64,000 bases of DNA. It comes from Elephas maximus indicus. Its lineage: Eukaryota > Chordata > Mammalia > Proboscidea > Elephantidae. Where the stretch lies: positions 18,385,001 through 18,449,000 of the forward strand of contig NC_064842.1 in NCBI RefSeq assembly GCF_024166365.1. Direction: 5' to 3'. This document shows positions 1 to 11,559 of the stretch, in pieces (position 1 is the first letter of the stretch; each line of letters begins with the position of its first letter). A program made the translations under genes and the position numbers. The notes under the pieces are model-generated. The model had not been told where the DNA came from. It ran no database searches and saw only the letters and a list, made by a program, of their open reading frames with translations.

Positions 1-100
1 CATATGAGGCTAGCATATACAAATAGCCAATAAGCACGTGAAAAGATGCTGAATGTCATTAGCCATTAGGGATATGAAAATCAAACCCATATATCAGTCA
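1..100 (+). mobile_element. L1 ORF2 fragment (C-terminal region)
   Basis: Bases around 20-90 read as the L1 ORF2 stretch for (K)HMKRC..SLAI, a conserved part of the C-terminal segment. The same stretch occurs again at about 235-290 inside the next L1 piece, so this is a separate short fragment or a duplication, cut by the window edge. Confidence 0.6.
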
Positions 101-134
101 AGGGCCTGATATGCAATATATATATACACCCACA

Positions 135-1020
135 CACATATATAAATCTTCTATAGCCTAACAACAAAAAGACAAGCAATCCAATCAAAAAATGTGCAAA
201 TGACTTGAACAGTTCACCAAAGAAGATATTCAAATGACTAACCAGCATATGGAAGGATGCTCAACATCATTAACCATTAAGGAGATGCAAATCAAATCAC
301 AATGAAGTATCACCTCATCCCCATTATAATTACAATGATTTTTTAAAAAAAAAAAGGAAAACAACAGGTGTTGGTGAGGTTGTGGAGAAACTGAAACCTT
401 TGTCCATTGCTGTGGGAATGTAAAATGGTGTAGCTCTAGTGGAAAACACTTTGGCAGTTCCTCACAAAGTTGAACATAGAATTACTTTATGACCCAGCAA
501 TCCCAAACTAGATATATATCCAGAAGAAGTGAAAGCAGGAATGCAAACTAAAACCTGCACACAGCACTTTTCATAAGAGCCAAAAAAGGCGGAAACAACC
601 AAAATGTCCATCAACATATAAATGGATAAATGAAATGGGGTATATACATACAATGGCATATTATGCAGCCATAAAGAGAAATGAATTTCCGATGCATACC
701 ATGACATGGTGTACCTTGAAAACACATTATGCTGAGCAAAATCGCTCAGTCACAAAAGGACATAACTGTGTGATATCATTTATATGAAAGAAATAGCTAT
801 ATAGAATGCAAGGATGACTAATGGTTACCAGGAGTGGGAGAAAAGGGGAAAATGGGAGTTTTTTGTTTGACGGGCATTGAGTTTAATGTTAATGGTGGTG
901 GAATATTTTGGAAAAGGATAGCAATAATGGTGGCACAACATGAAAAATGTAATCAATGTCATTAAACTGTAAATGTGAATGTTGTGTTGGCAGATGTTTT
1001 GGTGTGTATATTTTCAGCAC
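135..1020 (+). mobile_element. Old L1, 3' end of ORF2 and 3' UTR
   Basis: The sequence follows the L1 ORF2 C-terminus in order: the KKTSNPIKKC-like stretch near 165-205, the 'gagaaactgaaacc...ttgctgtgggaatg' segment near 385-420, 'atcccaaact...ggatatatatccaga' near 500-525, and the 'aatggcatattatgcagcc' segment near 650-670. Frames are broken by many stops and indels, so it codes for nothing. It ends in AT-rich 3' UTR sequence near 1020. Divergence suggests an old mammalian L1 family, but subfamily cannot be fixed by eye. Confidence 0.75.
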
Positions 1021-1059
1021 AGTAAAAAAAGAGGAAAAAATATACATATAAAACAACAA

Positions 1060-4000
1060 TAACGAAAATGCTTCAACAAGCTATTATGAACACACTGAAA
1101 ATAAAAAAATAGGAAATCTTGGCAAAGAAACAGAAGATACAAAAAAGAAACCTATGAAAATTCCAGAATTGAGGGATACGATAACCAAAATAAACAGAAT
1201 GGAACTTAATAACAGAATGGAGGGGACATAGGAATTAGTGAAGTTGAAGCTAGAACAACAGAAATTACCCAATCTGAAAATAGAGCAAAAACATTGAAAA
1301 AAAGTAAACAGTGCCTCAGGGATCTGTGGGAGCAATAACCAAAGACTAATATTTGTGTCACTGAAGTCCCAGGAGGATAGGATAAAGAGATGGGGGTGGA
1401 AAAATTGCTTGAAGTAATAATGGCTGAAAGCTTCCCAAATTTGGCAAAAGACATAATCCTACAGATTCAAGAAGCTTAGCAAACCACGAACAGGATAAAC
1501 CCAAAGAAATCCACATTGTAGTCAAACTTCTGGAAACTAAAGACAAAATAAAAGCAGCAAGAGAAAAATGCCACCTTACCAATGAGGGAAGAACAGTTTA
1601 AATGACAGTGGTTTTCTCATCAGAAACCACGGAGGCCGGAAGAAAGTGGTACAAGATTTTTCAAGTACTAAAAGAAAAGAAATATTAACTCAGAAACCTA
1701 TATTCAAAAACATCCTTCAGTCCATGAAGGGGAAATCAAAACATTCTCAGATGAAGGAAAACTAAGAATTTGTCGCCAACAGATCTACCCTAAACAGAAA
1801 GGAAATGATAAAAGAAGGACTCTTGGAACACCAGAAGGAAGAGAGAACATGGAAGCAGAAATAGGGGTATATAAAATACTTTCCTTCTCCTCTTGAGGTT
1901 TCAAAATTATGTTTAATGATTGACGCAAAAATTACAACACTGTTGTGCTCCTAAATGCATATAGAGGAGATATTGAAGACAATTATATAAATGGGGGAGG
2001 ACAAAGGATGTAAAGGGTGATAAGACGTCTACACTTCATTTGATCTAGTAAAGTGGTGATATAATATATATGCATAATTATCAGTCTACTGGTAATACCT
2101 AGAGCAACCACGAAAAATGCACCACAGAATGCTAAAAGTAAAACCAAAAAAATTCAAGTAACTTAACAGAAAGAAGGAAAAAGAAAACAGAATAAAAACA
2201 GAGAAAGCAAACAAGAAATAAAATGGACTTAAGCCCTAATATATTATTACATTAAATGTAAATGGTCTAAATATACCACCTAAAAGACAGATATTGGCAG
2301 AGTAGATTAAAAAACATGACCTAAGTATAAGAAATTCACTTCAAATGTAATGGTATATAGACCAGCTGGAAGAAAAAGGACAGAAAAATGTATATCATGC
2401 AAAAATGATTAATCAAAAAAAAGCATGTATGGCTATACTGATATCAGATAAAGTACACTTCAGAGCAGTGAAAATTACTAGAGACAAAGACATTATATAA
2501 CGATAAATTGGTCAGTCTAGCAAGAAGACACAGTAATCTAAATGTGTATTTACCAAACAACACAGCTACAAAACATGTGAAGCAAAACCTGATAGAAGTG
2601 AAAAGAAAAACAGATAAGTCTACATGTACAGTTAGGAATATCAAGACACCTTCCTCAATATATGATAGAGTAATTAGAAAATCAACAAGGAAATAGAAGA
2701 GCTTAACAATACCATCAACCAACAGGATCTAATGGATATTCACAGTACCTTCTACCTAACAGTAGCAGAATACACATCAGTGGTTGCTCCAGATATTACA
2801 ATATATAGTAATGTCCCCACAGAACATCTATTAAGATAGAGCATATATATATATATATATCTTGAGCCATAAAACAAACCTCTACAAATTTAAAAAATTG
2901 CAACCATACAAAGTATATTCTCTAATCACTACAGAACAAAAGTAGAAATCAAGAACAGAAAGATAACAGGAAAATCTCCAATCACTGGAAAACAGACAAC
3001 CAATTTACTTGTAATTAAAATATACATAGAATTGAATGAAAATGAGAATACAACACACTACAATTTCTAGGACACAGCAAAGTTAGTTCTGAGAGGGAAA
3101 TTTATAGCACTAAATACAAACATTCAAAGAGGGAAAATCTCAAATTAATGATCTAACCTCCCACTTCTAAGAACCTAGAAAAAGTGCAAAATAAGCCTAA
3201 AGCGAGCAGAAGAAAGGAAATAATAAAGAGCACAAATCAGTGAAGTAGAAAACAATAGAGAAAATTGATGAAACAAAGAGATGACTGTTTAAAAAGATCA
3301 GTGAAACTGGCAAACCTCTATCAAGTCTAAGAAGAAAAGAAGACACAAAGTACCAATATCAGGAATGAGACAGAAGCTATCGCTACAGACACTGCAGACA
3401 TCGAAGGATAATGAGGGGATACTACAAACAACACGATACACATATATTTGACAACTTATACGAAACGGATTGATTCTTCACCCAATATCAAATAGATGAT
3501 TTGAATAACTCAATAACTATTAAGGAAATTTAAGTAGTAGTTTTAAAACTCCTCAAAAAGAAAACTCCAGGTTTAGATGGTTTCATTGGTGAATTCTACC
3601 AAAAGTTTAAAGGAGAATTAACATCAGTTCTATACAATGTCTTACAGAAAATAAAAGAGGAGGGAACACATCCCAATTAATTTTATGAAACTAGTATTAT
3701 CCAGATAGCAAAACCAAGCAAAAACAAGAAAAAAAATTTTACAAATGAATATCCCTTACGAATATAGATGCAAAAAAACCCATAATATTTGCAAATAGTA
3801 TTTAGCAACATATAAAAAGAATTATATATACCATGACAGACGGGGATTATTCCAGGGATGCAAGTCTGGTTCAGTGTTCAAAAATCAATTGTTGTCATCC
3901 ATCATACTATTAACAGGCTAAAGGAGCAAATCCATATGATTACATCAATTGATACAGAAAAAGCATTTGACAGAATTCATGATGAAAGCTTAGAAAAATA

Positions 4001-5960
4001 GGAATAGAGGAGAACCTTCCTCAACTTGATAAAGAGCATCTACAAAACACTTACAGCTAACACTATACTTAATGGTGAAAAGACTGAATATTTTTCCCCT
4101 AAGCTCAGGAACCAAGGAAAGGATGTCCACTCTCAACACTCCTTCAGCATAATACTGGAAATTCTAGCCAGTGCAATGAGGCAAAAAAAGAAAATAAAAG
4201 ACATATAGATTGGAAAAAGTCGAGCTGCCCCTATTGGCAGATTACATCATTGTTTATGTACAAAATCTCAAAGAATCTATCAAAAAACTTCTAGAACTAA
4301 TAAATGAATTCGGCAAGGTTGCAGGATACAAAATCAACATACAAAAAAAACTATTTCTGCATGTTAGCAATGAACATGTGGATGCCAAAATTAAAAATAT
4401 AATACCACTTGCAATAGCTTTAAAAAAATGAAACATTTAGATATCATCTAACAAAACCTGTACAGGACTTATATGCTGAGATTATAAACAGTCATGAAAG
4501 AAATCAAAAGTTCTGAATAAATGCAGAAATATACCATGTTCATGAGAGACTCAATATAATAAAGATGTCAGTTCTTCCCAAATTGATACACAGGCTTGTC
4601 AAAACCTCAGCAAGATTTTTGTAGCTATGGACAAGATTAGAACATTTTTTTAAAAAGAATAAAGAGAGAGCATTCTATTCAATAATAAAACCTACTCTAT
4701 GCAGCTGCAGTAATCAAGACAGCATGGTGTTGGAGGAGAGATACATAGATCAGTGGAACTGAATAGAGAACCCAGAAATAGAACACACAAATATAACCAA
4801 CCGATTTCTGTAAAGGTAATTCAGTGGCAGAAGAATAGCAGTTTCAACAATTGTGCTGCAGCAATTAGACATTCATAGGCAAGAAAATGAACCTCACCTT
4901 TATACCTTATCAAAAAGTAACTCATAATGGATCATGGCCCTAAATGTAAAACTAAAAACTTTAAGGAAAACGTAGGAGAAAATCTTTGACATCGTATTGC
5001 TAGGTAAAGAGGTCTTAGACTTGACACTGAAAGCATGGTCCATAAAAGGAACGTGATGAACTGGACTTTATCAAAACTCTGCAAAAGACCCTGTTAAGAG
5101 GATGAAAGAGATGCTACAGAAGGGAGAAAATATTTGCAAACCATATAAAGAGCTCTCAAAAAATAGTAAAGAAACAAACAGCCCAATTAGAAAATGGGCA
5201 AAAAACATGAGGGGACATTTTACCAAAGAGTATATACAGTTGGCCGATAAGCACATGAAAAGATATTTAACATCATTAGCCATTCAGGAAATGCATATTA
5301 AAATAACAACAAGATACTACCACACAATTATCAAAATAGGTAAAAATAAAAAATAGTGAAACACCAAACGCTTGTCAGGATGAGAAGAAACCAAACCACT
5401 CATAGATTGCTTATGGACATGCAAAATGGTACAGCCATTCTGGAAAACAGTTTGGCAGTTTCTTAAAAAATTAAACACACAGCTACCATACAACCTAGCA
5501 AGTGCAGTCCTGGGAATTTATCCCAGAAAAATAAAAACTTATGTCCTTACAAAAACCTTTATGCAAATATTTATAGCAGCTTTATTACTGGAAACGACCC
5601 AGATGTTCTCTTAACAGATATTGCTTCAACATCTATATCCTGGAATACCACTCAGCAATAAAAAGGAACGAGCTTGATATAAGCAACAACCTGGGTAAAT
5701 CTCCAGGGAATTATGTCGAGTGAAAAAGCCCCATCCCAAAGGTTGCATACTGTATGATCCCATTTCTATAACCCTTTGAAATCAAAGGCAAAACTACTGA
5801 AATGGAGGACAGATTGGTGGTTGTGCTGTTGTACTATGGCTATGTGAGATGTTAACATTGGGGGGAACTGGGTAAAGGCTACAGGATCTCTCTGTGTTAT
5901 TTCTTATACTGCATGTGAATCTTCAATTATCTCAAAATAAAAGAGTTTAATAAAGTAAAA
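1060..5960 (+). mobile_element. Old L1 with ORF1 and ORF2 relics
   Basis: About 4.9 kb of decayed L1 in one orientation. 1060-1850 resembles ORF1, including the 'gaaaccacggaggccggaag' region near 1622-1645 that lies in the RNA-binding domain. ORF2 begins near 2225, where an 'acattaaatgtaaatggt' stretch marks the start of the endonuclease domain (to about 3100). Reverse transcriptase sequence follows (about 3480-4450); 4210-4431 still reads [12 protein letters not shown]...[12 protein letters not shown], the degraded catalytic and following segments. The C-terminal segment runs to about 5700 and a 3' UTR ends near 5960. There is no 5' UTR, and stops and frameshifts occur throughout. It is a dead copy lying in the SMYD3 intron. 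Confidence 0.8.
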
Positions 5961-5989
5961 GCGTGGGAAAGATATACTAACAATAATAA

Positions 5990-6476
5990 AAAAGATGGAA
6001 GGGATATATTAAAATCAGACAAAGATTTCTGAGCATAGACTATCACCAGGGATAAGGAAGGTCATTTTGTAATGATCAAGTGGTCAATCCTAAATGTGTA
6101 TACATCTAGTAACAGAGCTTCAAAATGAATAAAGCAAAAACTGATAGAACTGCAAAGAGAAATAGATAAATCCATAGTTATAGTCAACAATTTCAATACC
6201 CCTTTCTCAACAATTGGTAGAAGAGACAGAAAATCAGCAAGGATATAGAAGACTTGAACAACACTACCAACCAATGTATAGACCTCTCTACCCAACCACA
6301 GATTACACATTCTTTTCAAGTAAAAACAGACATTTGCCAAGGCAGATCCCACAATGGGCCATAAAGCAAGTCTCAGAAAATGTGAAAGAATTCACGTCAT
6401 TCAAAATAAATTCTCTGACCACAGTGGAATTAAACTAGAAATTAGTAACACAAATACCTGGAAACAAAACCAAAGC
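5990..6476 (+). mobile_element. L1 endonuclease-domain fragment
   Basis: A short L1 piece covering only the middle and end of the ORF2 endonuclease domain ('ggtcaatcctaaatgtgtat' near 6082, then 'agattacacattcttttcaag' near 6300). It directly follows the 3' end of the previous L1, so it is a separate insertion or a rearranged copy. Open frames here are under 100 codons and are relics. Confidence 0.7.
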
Positions 6477-6910
6477 CTACAGCTCCGAGCTCTGTCTGGC
6501 ATGGTGTTTTGTACAACACACTGGGACTAGAAATTATCTAGTCCCATCTCCTCATTATCCATTTGGGGAAACCGAGGTTCACAGAGGAGTCATGACTTCT
6601 TCGGAGTCTCTCTGGGACTGGATAAGTAGCTTTCTTCTGGGAATAGCTGCTACCGCTGGAAGGAGCAGAGCTGAGCTCTCCTCATCTGTTAAGGCCTCCC
6701 GAGCTTCCCTGGAGCCCACTGGTCCCTCCCTCCTCTGAGCACCCTAGGACTTTGCATCTTCTGTAACCACAGGCTGCCTTGTTGTAGTGATCTGCTAGCT
6801 ACATTTCTGTCTCCCTGACTGTGCCAGAGCTCCCTTCGTGGCAAGGACCATGTCTTCTTCACTACAGCCCCTCAGGAAATAGTTAATGAGTGAATAAATG
6901 GTTTGCTTTA
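6477..6910. repeat. Low-copy DNA with MIR/L2-like relics
   Basis: 6550-6610 has the 'cccatctcctcattatcc...gaggttcacagagg' pattern seen in antisense MIR and L2-type repeats. 6785-6905 resembles the sense 3' end of L2 ('ggcaaggaccatgtcttc...gagtgaataaatgg'). Both are heavily diverged. The rest looks single-copy with no coding signal. Confidence 0.45.
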
Positions 6911-6958
6911 AAAAAAAAAAAAAAAAACCACCACCACCACCACCACCACACACACACA
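6911..6958. repeat. Compound simple repeat A(n)-(CCA)n-(CA)n
   Basis: A run of A followed by about nine CCA/ACC triplets and then CA dinucleotides, directly after the L2-like 3' end. This is a microsatellite that probably grew from a tail-like A run. Confidence 0.9.
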
Positions 6959-8176
6959 GAATTTTGCCTCCCAGGAATACAGATCCTTCCAGCCTGTCCT
7001 GCGCTCTGAGAGTTACATCCAGGAATGGAGTGGCACAGGGTCAGCAGTGGGGCTGCTGAGCTCAGGCACCTCATCAAAGTATCTGGAGTTTTCTGCAGGT
7101 CTGCAGCTGCTTCACGTGTTGCAGCTCTTGCTTGTTGCATTTCTTATGCTGGATACCCCAGACCACTACCCTCTCCCAGTTATTTCAACTCCTCTTTCAT
7201 CCTGAGGTGGGCAGAATTAAAAAAAAAAAAAAAAAACTTCTATTTTTCCCTGTTGTAATCCCAGAGGTTCTTATCAAGCATGCATTTTTGCCCTTGGATT
7301 TTATATCCATATTTAAATCATGCTGGGGGAAGCCATTTACTGGATTCCTCAGGCTCATGGTAGACAGCATATGAGATCCTTGATAAGCTTAATATTTTTG
7401 CATTAAAAATATGAAAGCTATATTGTTTCCAAAGTTAAATCATAATTTGATTTAATTCACTTTAATATGTGACCATAACTCTAAAATCACTTTAAATATA
7501 AAAATCTGTGATGAGATTGAAATCAGTTCTGGGGACCCTTTCATTATTCCTGCATGAACCACGTGCCTGCCATGTGGCAGACACTCTATGCTGCCATTTC
7601 GGGGATGACATTTAGCGTCTACACTCGGGCACAGCACCCCCTTGGAGGCTTCAAATGAGTCCTCTGTGAAAGATTCCTTGCAGGCTCTTTTTAAATGCTC
7701 CCATTAAAAAGTAAAATTTAATGGAAAGAGATAAGCTTTTCCCAATACAAGCCTACTCCGATTTTATATTTCCTTAATCTGTTTTACATGCTGCCGCAGG
7801 AAATTAAACCAAAATTGTCTCCTCTGACGTGTGTGTGTGGGCAGTTGGGAGGGGCTGCGAGAAGGGAGACAGAGTGCTACAGAAAACAGTTGCTCTGCTT
7901 TGTCAGAGATTTACTGTAACTTTATTTTAGGGGGGAAAAAGGCCTCCTCCTCTTTCTATTGGGCGGAAGGGTTACGGCTGCCATGGAGATCAAGCCTGGG
8001 CTGGGGACCACACAGGGCTCTCTCCTGCATCTCCGGGAACTTGTTGCCCCAGCTCACCTGTGACATCCGGGGCCCAGGACTGGGTATCCCACCATAAGAC
8101 CTAAGTTTCAGCTTCCTGTACACCCATTATGTCACATCAGACACACAAACACAATCACTGACATGGCGGGGGGACA
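6959..8176. other. Intronic low-copy DNA, no gene seen
   Basis: No ORF of recognisable family and no clear repeat apart from an A run at 7219-7237. 7380-7500 is AT-rich and looks well preserved rather than decayed, which could be a conserved non-coding segment, but no alignment is available. By position this is the last SMYD3 intron. Confidence 0.5.
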
Positions 8177-8367
8177 CCCCTTGCCATTAAGTGGATTCCG
8201 ACTCACGGTGATCCCACGTGTTTCAGAACAGAATGCACTCCATAAGGTTTTCAATGGCTATCACCTTATGGAAGTAGATCCTAGGGCCTTTCTTCTGAGA
8301 CTGGGTGGATTGAAACTGTCAACCTTTCAGTTAGTGGCTGAGCACAAACCATTTGTGGCCCCAGGGT
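8177..8367 (-). mobile_element. AfroSINE, class with 'gttttcaatggct' body
   Basis: Antisense tRNA-derived SINE. It shows the reversed tail ('ccattaagtggattccgactcacggtga'-like), the body 'ggttttcaatggctatc', and the reversed tRNA-like head ending in 'gtcaacctttcagttagtggctgagca'. Same class as the copies at 9864, 18500, 49990 and 53176. Confidence 0.8.
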
Positions 8368-8483
8368 GCATATTTGGCCCAATACTGAATCTTCCTTCTT
8401 TCTCTCCTTTTCTCTTCTACCCCTCCCATAGCTCAGAAAAAATTATGTTTATTTGTTATTAATCATATCTATCTATTTTTAAA

Positions 8484-8695
8484 GGAGCCCTGATGGCATA
8501 GCGGTTAAAGTGCTTGGCTGCTAACTGAAAAATAGACGGTTCAAAACCAGCAGCAGCTTGGCGGGAGAAAGATGTGGCAATCTGCCTCCATAAAGATTTA
8601 CAGCCTAGGAAACCCTATGGGGCAGTTCTACTCTGTCTTACAGGGTCACTATGAATTGGAATCGATTTGATGGCAATGGGTTTAGTTTTTGGTTT
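8484..8695 (+). mobile_element. AfroSINE, full-length class with 'agaaagatgtggca' body
   Basis: Sense copy starting 'ggagccctgatggcatagcg' with a tRNA-like head (A-box-like 'tagcggttaaagtg', B-box-like 'ggttcaaaacc'), body 'gggagaaagatgtggcaatc', and the RTE-like tail 'atgaattggaatcgatttga' followed by 'tggcaatgggtttagttttt'. The complete head-to-tail structure makes this a good reference copy in the window. Confidence 0.85.
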
Positions 8696-9734
8696 ATATT
8701 TTTATCTTCTGGACAAATGATGTGGGGTTTTTTTTGTTTTTAGTTTTTATTTATTTATTTTTTGGTCAGTCTCTTCAAATCAGTCCTCTGCCCCCAGCTA
8801 TACCCATTTCCTCACTGCCTATAGCCACCCTTGTGGGCAAGATTCTCTAATCTTAGTACGTCAAATCCTACACACATACACCTAGAGGTTGCCCCTGTCA
8901 CCATCTTTCCTTCTTCAACACGTAAGAGAACTCAGGACATGGCCAGCAGCATTTTGACTAGGATGTCTCCTGTGATTCAAATCACGGGGAAGCAGAAATC
9001 ATTCTCCATGTGAGGAACCTGGAGAAAGATAGACAGGAGGACAAAAAGAAGCTGGTCTGTGAGCGCTCCCGGAGGAGCCGGCCCAGGCCAGTTACAGAAG
9101 GTGTCTGTAACCTCGCAGGTCAGGCCTGGGCTTTCCCTGGACTAACTATGTGTTAATGGGCAGTAGAGGGCTGTTTTACTTTCCACAAAGAGCTCTTCAG
9201 TAAGCGCTTCTGGCCGATTCATCTTCCGTTGCCAGATCACAAGCAAGTCTGCCCCTCTGACGAGTAGAAGGGAAGAGAACATCTAAGACTGCCTTCAGAT
9301 AAGAGGATGCATCATGAAGGACATGCAGCATCTCTCTGAGCCCAGATACACCCTCTCTTTCCAGTTCTGCTCTCGTGCAATCTCTGTCTCAGACCTTCGC
9401 ATGTCCAGAACAATGGAGGATCCAGGGCAATGCAGGGAAATGAGAATAAAACCGAAGGATTTGCTCCTGAATGGTCGCAAACATTCACTTTTAATTTTCT
9501 GCCCAAAGGAATCTCACAGGGCTTGGCTGCCTGCAAGGGGCAGGGGTGGCTGATCCCAACTCCTCCCCTGGAGTCCCAAACACCCCTTACCCCGAGATTC
9601 GCTTGCCGATAACCGTGCTTCCAGGGCAGACCCACCAGCCACAGACAGGAGTTCATAAGACACGAATTCCCGCCACCCAAGCTGCTGCCCAGCTCTAAAA
9701 TCTCTACAGCTTTACGGATGCTCACACCCACGAC
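8696..9734. other. Intronic low-copy DNA, no gene seen
   Basis: Begins with T-rich low-complexity sequence (8725-8765), then mixed-composition DNA. An antisense open frame of 139 codons (9312-9731) has no recognisable domain, and overlapping frames on both strands argue that it is chance. Confidence 0.5.
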
Positions 9735-10180
9735 TCCCCCTCTAAGAATTTATCTTAACGCAAATATTCAGCAAAGGCAGAAAGTGACATGCTAGAAGAT
9801 CTATATTACATCATAACAAAAAAGTGGAAGTGATCAAAATTTCCAAGAGTAGTTTAGTAAATACAACCAAAACCCTTTGCCATTGAGTGTTTTCCAACTC
9901 CTAGCAACCCCACGTGTGTCAGAGTAGAGCTGTGCTCCATAGGTTTTCAATGGCTAGTATTTTGGAAGTAGATCACTAGGCCTTTCTTCTGAGGTGCCTG
10001 TGGGTAGACTTGAACCTCCAACCTTTCAGTTAGCAGCTGAGTGCATCAACCATGTGTACCATCTAGAGACTCCAGTTTAGTAAATAAAGAGTATATAAGC
10101 ATGGTGGAATTAATTCTATGACCAAATGCTAATTAATCTGGCTATACATGAACACTGAGTCATGAATAAATAGTTGCTGT
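9735..10180 (+). mobile_element. Old L1 ORF2 C-terminal relic, split by a SINE
   Basis: Resembles the L1 segment 'aagaatttatcttaacgcaaat...' and, after the SINE, 'gagtatataagcatggtgga'. The two halves meet at the SINE target site (9851-9863 and 10074-10086), so the L1 was present before the SINE. Confidence 0.55.
9864..10073 (-). mobile_element. AfroSINE with 13-bp target-site duplication
   Basis: Antisense SINE from 'aaccaaaaccctttgccatt' to 'tagagactcc'. It is flanked by identical copies of 'agtttagtaaata' at 9851-9863 and 10074-10086, direct proof of insertion by target-primed reverse transcription. The body is the 'gttttcaatggct' class. Confidence 0.92.
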
Positions 10181-10489
10181 TATTTGATGAGTGCTTACTG
10201 GAGCCTAGGCCTCACTCCCAGAGAGTAGGTCTCAACTGAATGGTGTGGGGTCTGGGCATTGGTGCTTCTCTTGAAGCTTCCCAGTTGATACTAATGTGCA
10301 GCCAGGGCCAAGCAGCACCATACTTACTGGGTGCTAGACAGGTTGCTGGGTGCTGACAGGCATTTTATACCATCTTTACATGTCTCCTGAGGACACATGC
10401 ACACTGAACACAACAGATCTGGTGCTCCATCAATAACCCCCTCCCCCAGGATGATGCTGTTTATCTCTATTTACTGCAAAATTATTTTT
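10181..10489. other. Intronic low-copy DNA, no gene seen
   Basis: Mixed-composition sequence. I see neither coding signal nor a repeat that I can name. Confidence 0.4.
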
Positions 10490-10990
10490 AGGATGTTGTG
10501 GTTATTTGTTGCTGCAATGATAAACCATCCCAAAGCCTAGTAAACAACAACCATTTTATTATGTGCACAGATTCTGTGATTCAGAATTCCAGGACAGCAC
10601 CATCGTGATGCCTTCCTTGCCTCTCTTCCACAATGGGGTTTCAGCTGGGAAAACTAGAATCCAGCTGTCTTCTGACTTGGGGCTAGAATTATCTGGAGAT
10701 TTCTTTACACACATATCTGGTGCCTGAGCTAGGATGACTTAACAGATAGGCTTAGCTAAGACTATGGACCAGAACCCCACACGTGGACTCTCCGTGTAGC
10801 CTGGACTTCCTCACAGCATGGAGGCTTATGGTTCCAGGAAGAAATGCACTAGTAAACCAGACACGGCTGTGTGGCCTTTCGGACCTAACCCTGGAAGTCA
10901 ATAGCATCACTTCCACGGTACTCTCCTTTTGAAGTAGTCACAAGCTCACCCAGATTCAGACATACTTTAGTGATAAAACTGGACACAGGG
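10490..10990. repeat. Ancient mammalian interspersed repeat, family not fixed
   Basis: Starts with the motif 'gttgctgcaatgataaacc...caaagcctagtaaacaacaa' and continues with a diverged body. The same type of start recurs at 16214 ('cataacaaaaatacctcaaag...'), so both belong to one old repeat type. I cannot name the family with certainty. Confidence 0.45.
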
Positions 10991-11433
10991 AGTGAAGGAG
11001 GGGATTGTAAAATGCTAAAGCTATGCCATATGATACTAATCGAATACAAAAATATACGTACATGATTATCACACTGCATGTAGATGAGAAGTGAATGCAG
11101 CATGGAAAAATGAACATTTTTGAGATGGTACAACATGCTATTTCATAAGACCATGTAAACTTAATAACTTCAACAACTCTTGTTAAACCTCTGTAACTAC
11201 CCAAGCCTATATGCTAACATCCCTGCAGACCATTGCTGGTCACTGGGCCCCAGCATGACTCCAGTACTTAGTGAGACTGCTTTCAAAAACCACGTTCTGA
11301 AATCACTCCAAATCTGGCTCAGAGAACCACAGAGCTGGGGGCCTGATTAGAGACCTGTGGGGTTCACCAGGCCATTAGCATCACAGTGAAAAGATGGGGA
11401 GCAGGCAGGGGCCCATCGACCTTGGGATCTAAT

Positions 11434-11457
11434 CTGTTTTCTTTCCTTTCCATTTAG
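11434..11457 (+). promoter_or_regulatory. Splice acceptor of SMYD3 terminal exon
   Basis: A pyrimidine-rich stretch from about 11434 ending in 'catttag', with AG at 11456-11457, directly before an open phase-0 coding stretch. Strong agreement with the mammalian 3' splice-site consensus. Confidence 0.85.
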
Positions 11458-11559
11458 GCTTTTGATATTATGAGAGTGACACATGGCAGAGAGCACAGCC
11501 TGATAGAAGATTTGATTCGTCTCTTAGAAGAATGTGACGCCAACATCAGAGCACCCTAG
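11458..11559 (+). CDS. SMYD3: SMYD3 terminal coding exon (C-terminal 33 residues)
   Basis: SMYD3 is a SET- and MYND-domain lysine methyltransferase reported to act on histones and on cytoplasmic MAP3K2. Only the end of its C-terminal TPR-like helical domain is encoded here. The exon reads AFDIMRVTHGREHSLIEDL... and ends ...EECDANIRAP before TAG at 11557-11559. I recognise this as the SMYD3 C-terminus from family knowledge. The frame is intact, starts in phase 0 right after a good acceptor, and is followed by a 3' UTR with a poly(A) signal. Compared with my recollection of the human protein, the last residue (P for S) and an R in the 'LIRLLEE' stretch are likely substitutions. The exon is too short to stand out as an ORF and lies between repeats. 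All upstream exons are outside the window, so 1-11457 is intron. Confidence 0.88.
   Translation, partial: AFDIMRVTHGREHSLIEDLIRLLEECDANIRAP

Noticed and set aside
6883-7140. Antisense ORF with runs of W and F
   Set aside because: The W and F runs are translations of the CCA and A microsatellite.
8484-8560. tRNA gene from A- and B-box-like motifs
   Set aside because: The motifs belong to SINE heads; the cloverleaf is degraded and the body and tail of the SINE follow.
9312-9731. 139-codon antisense ORF in the intron
   Set aside because: No known motif, no flanking splice sites that fit, and sense frames overlap it.
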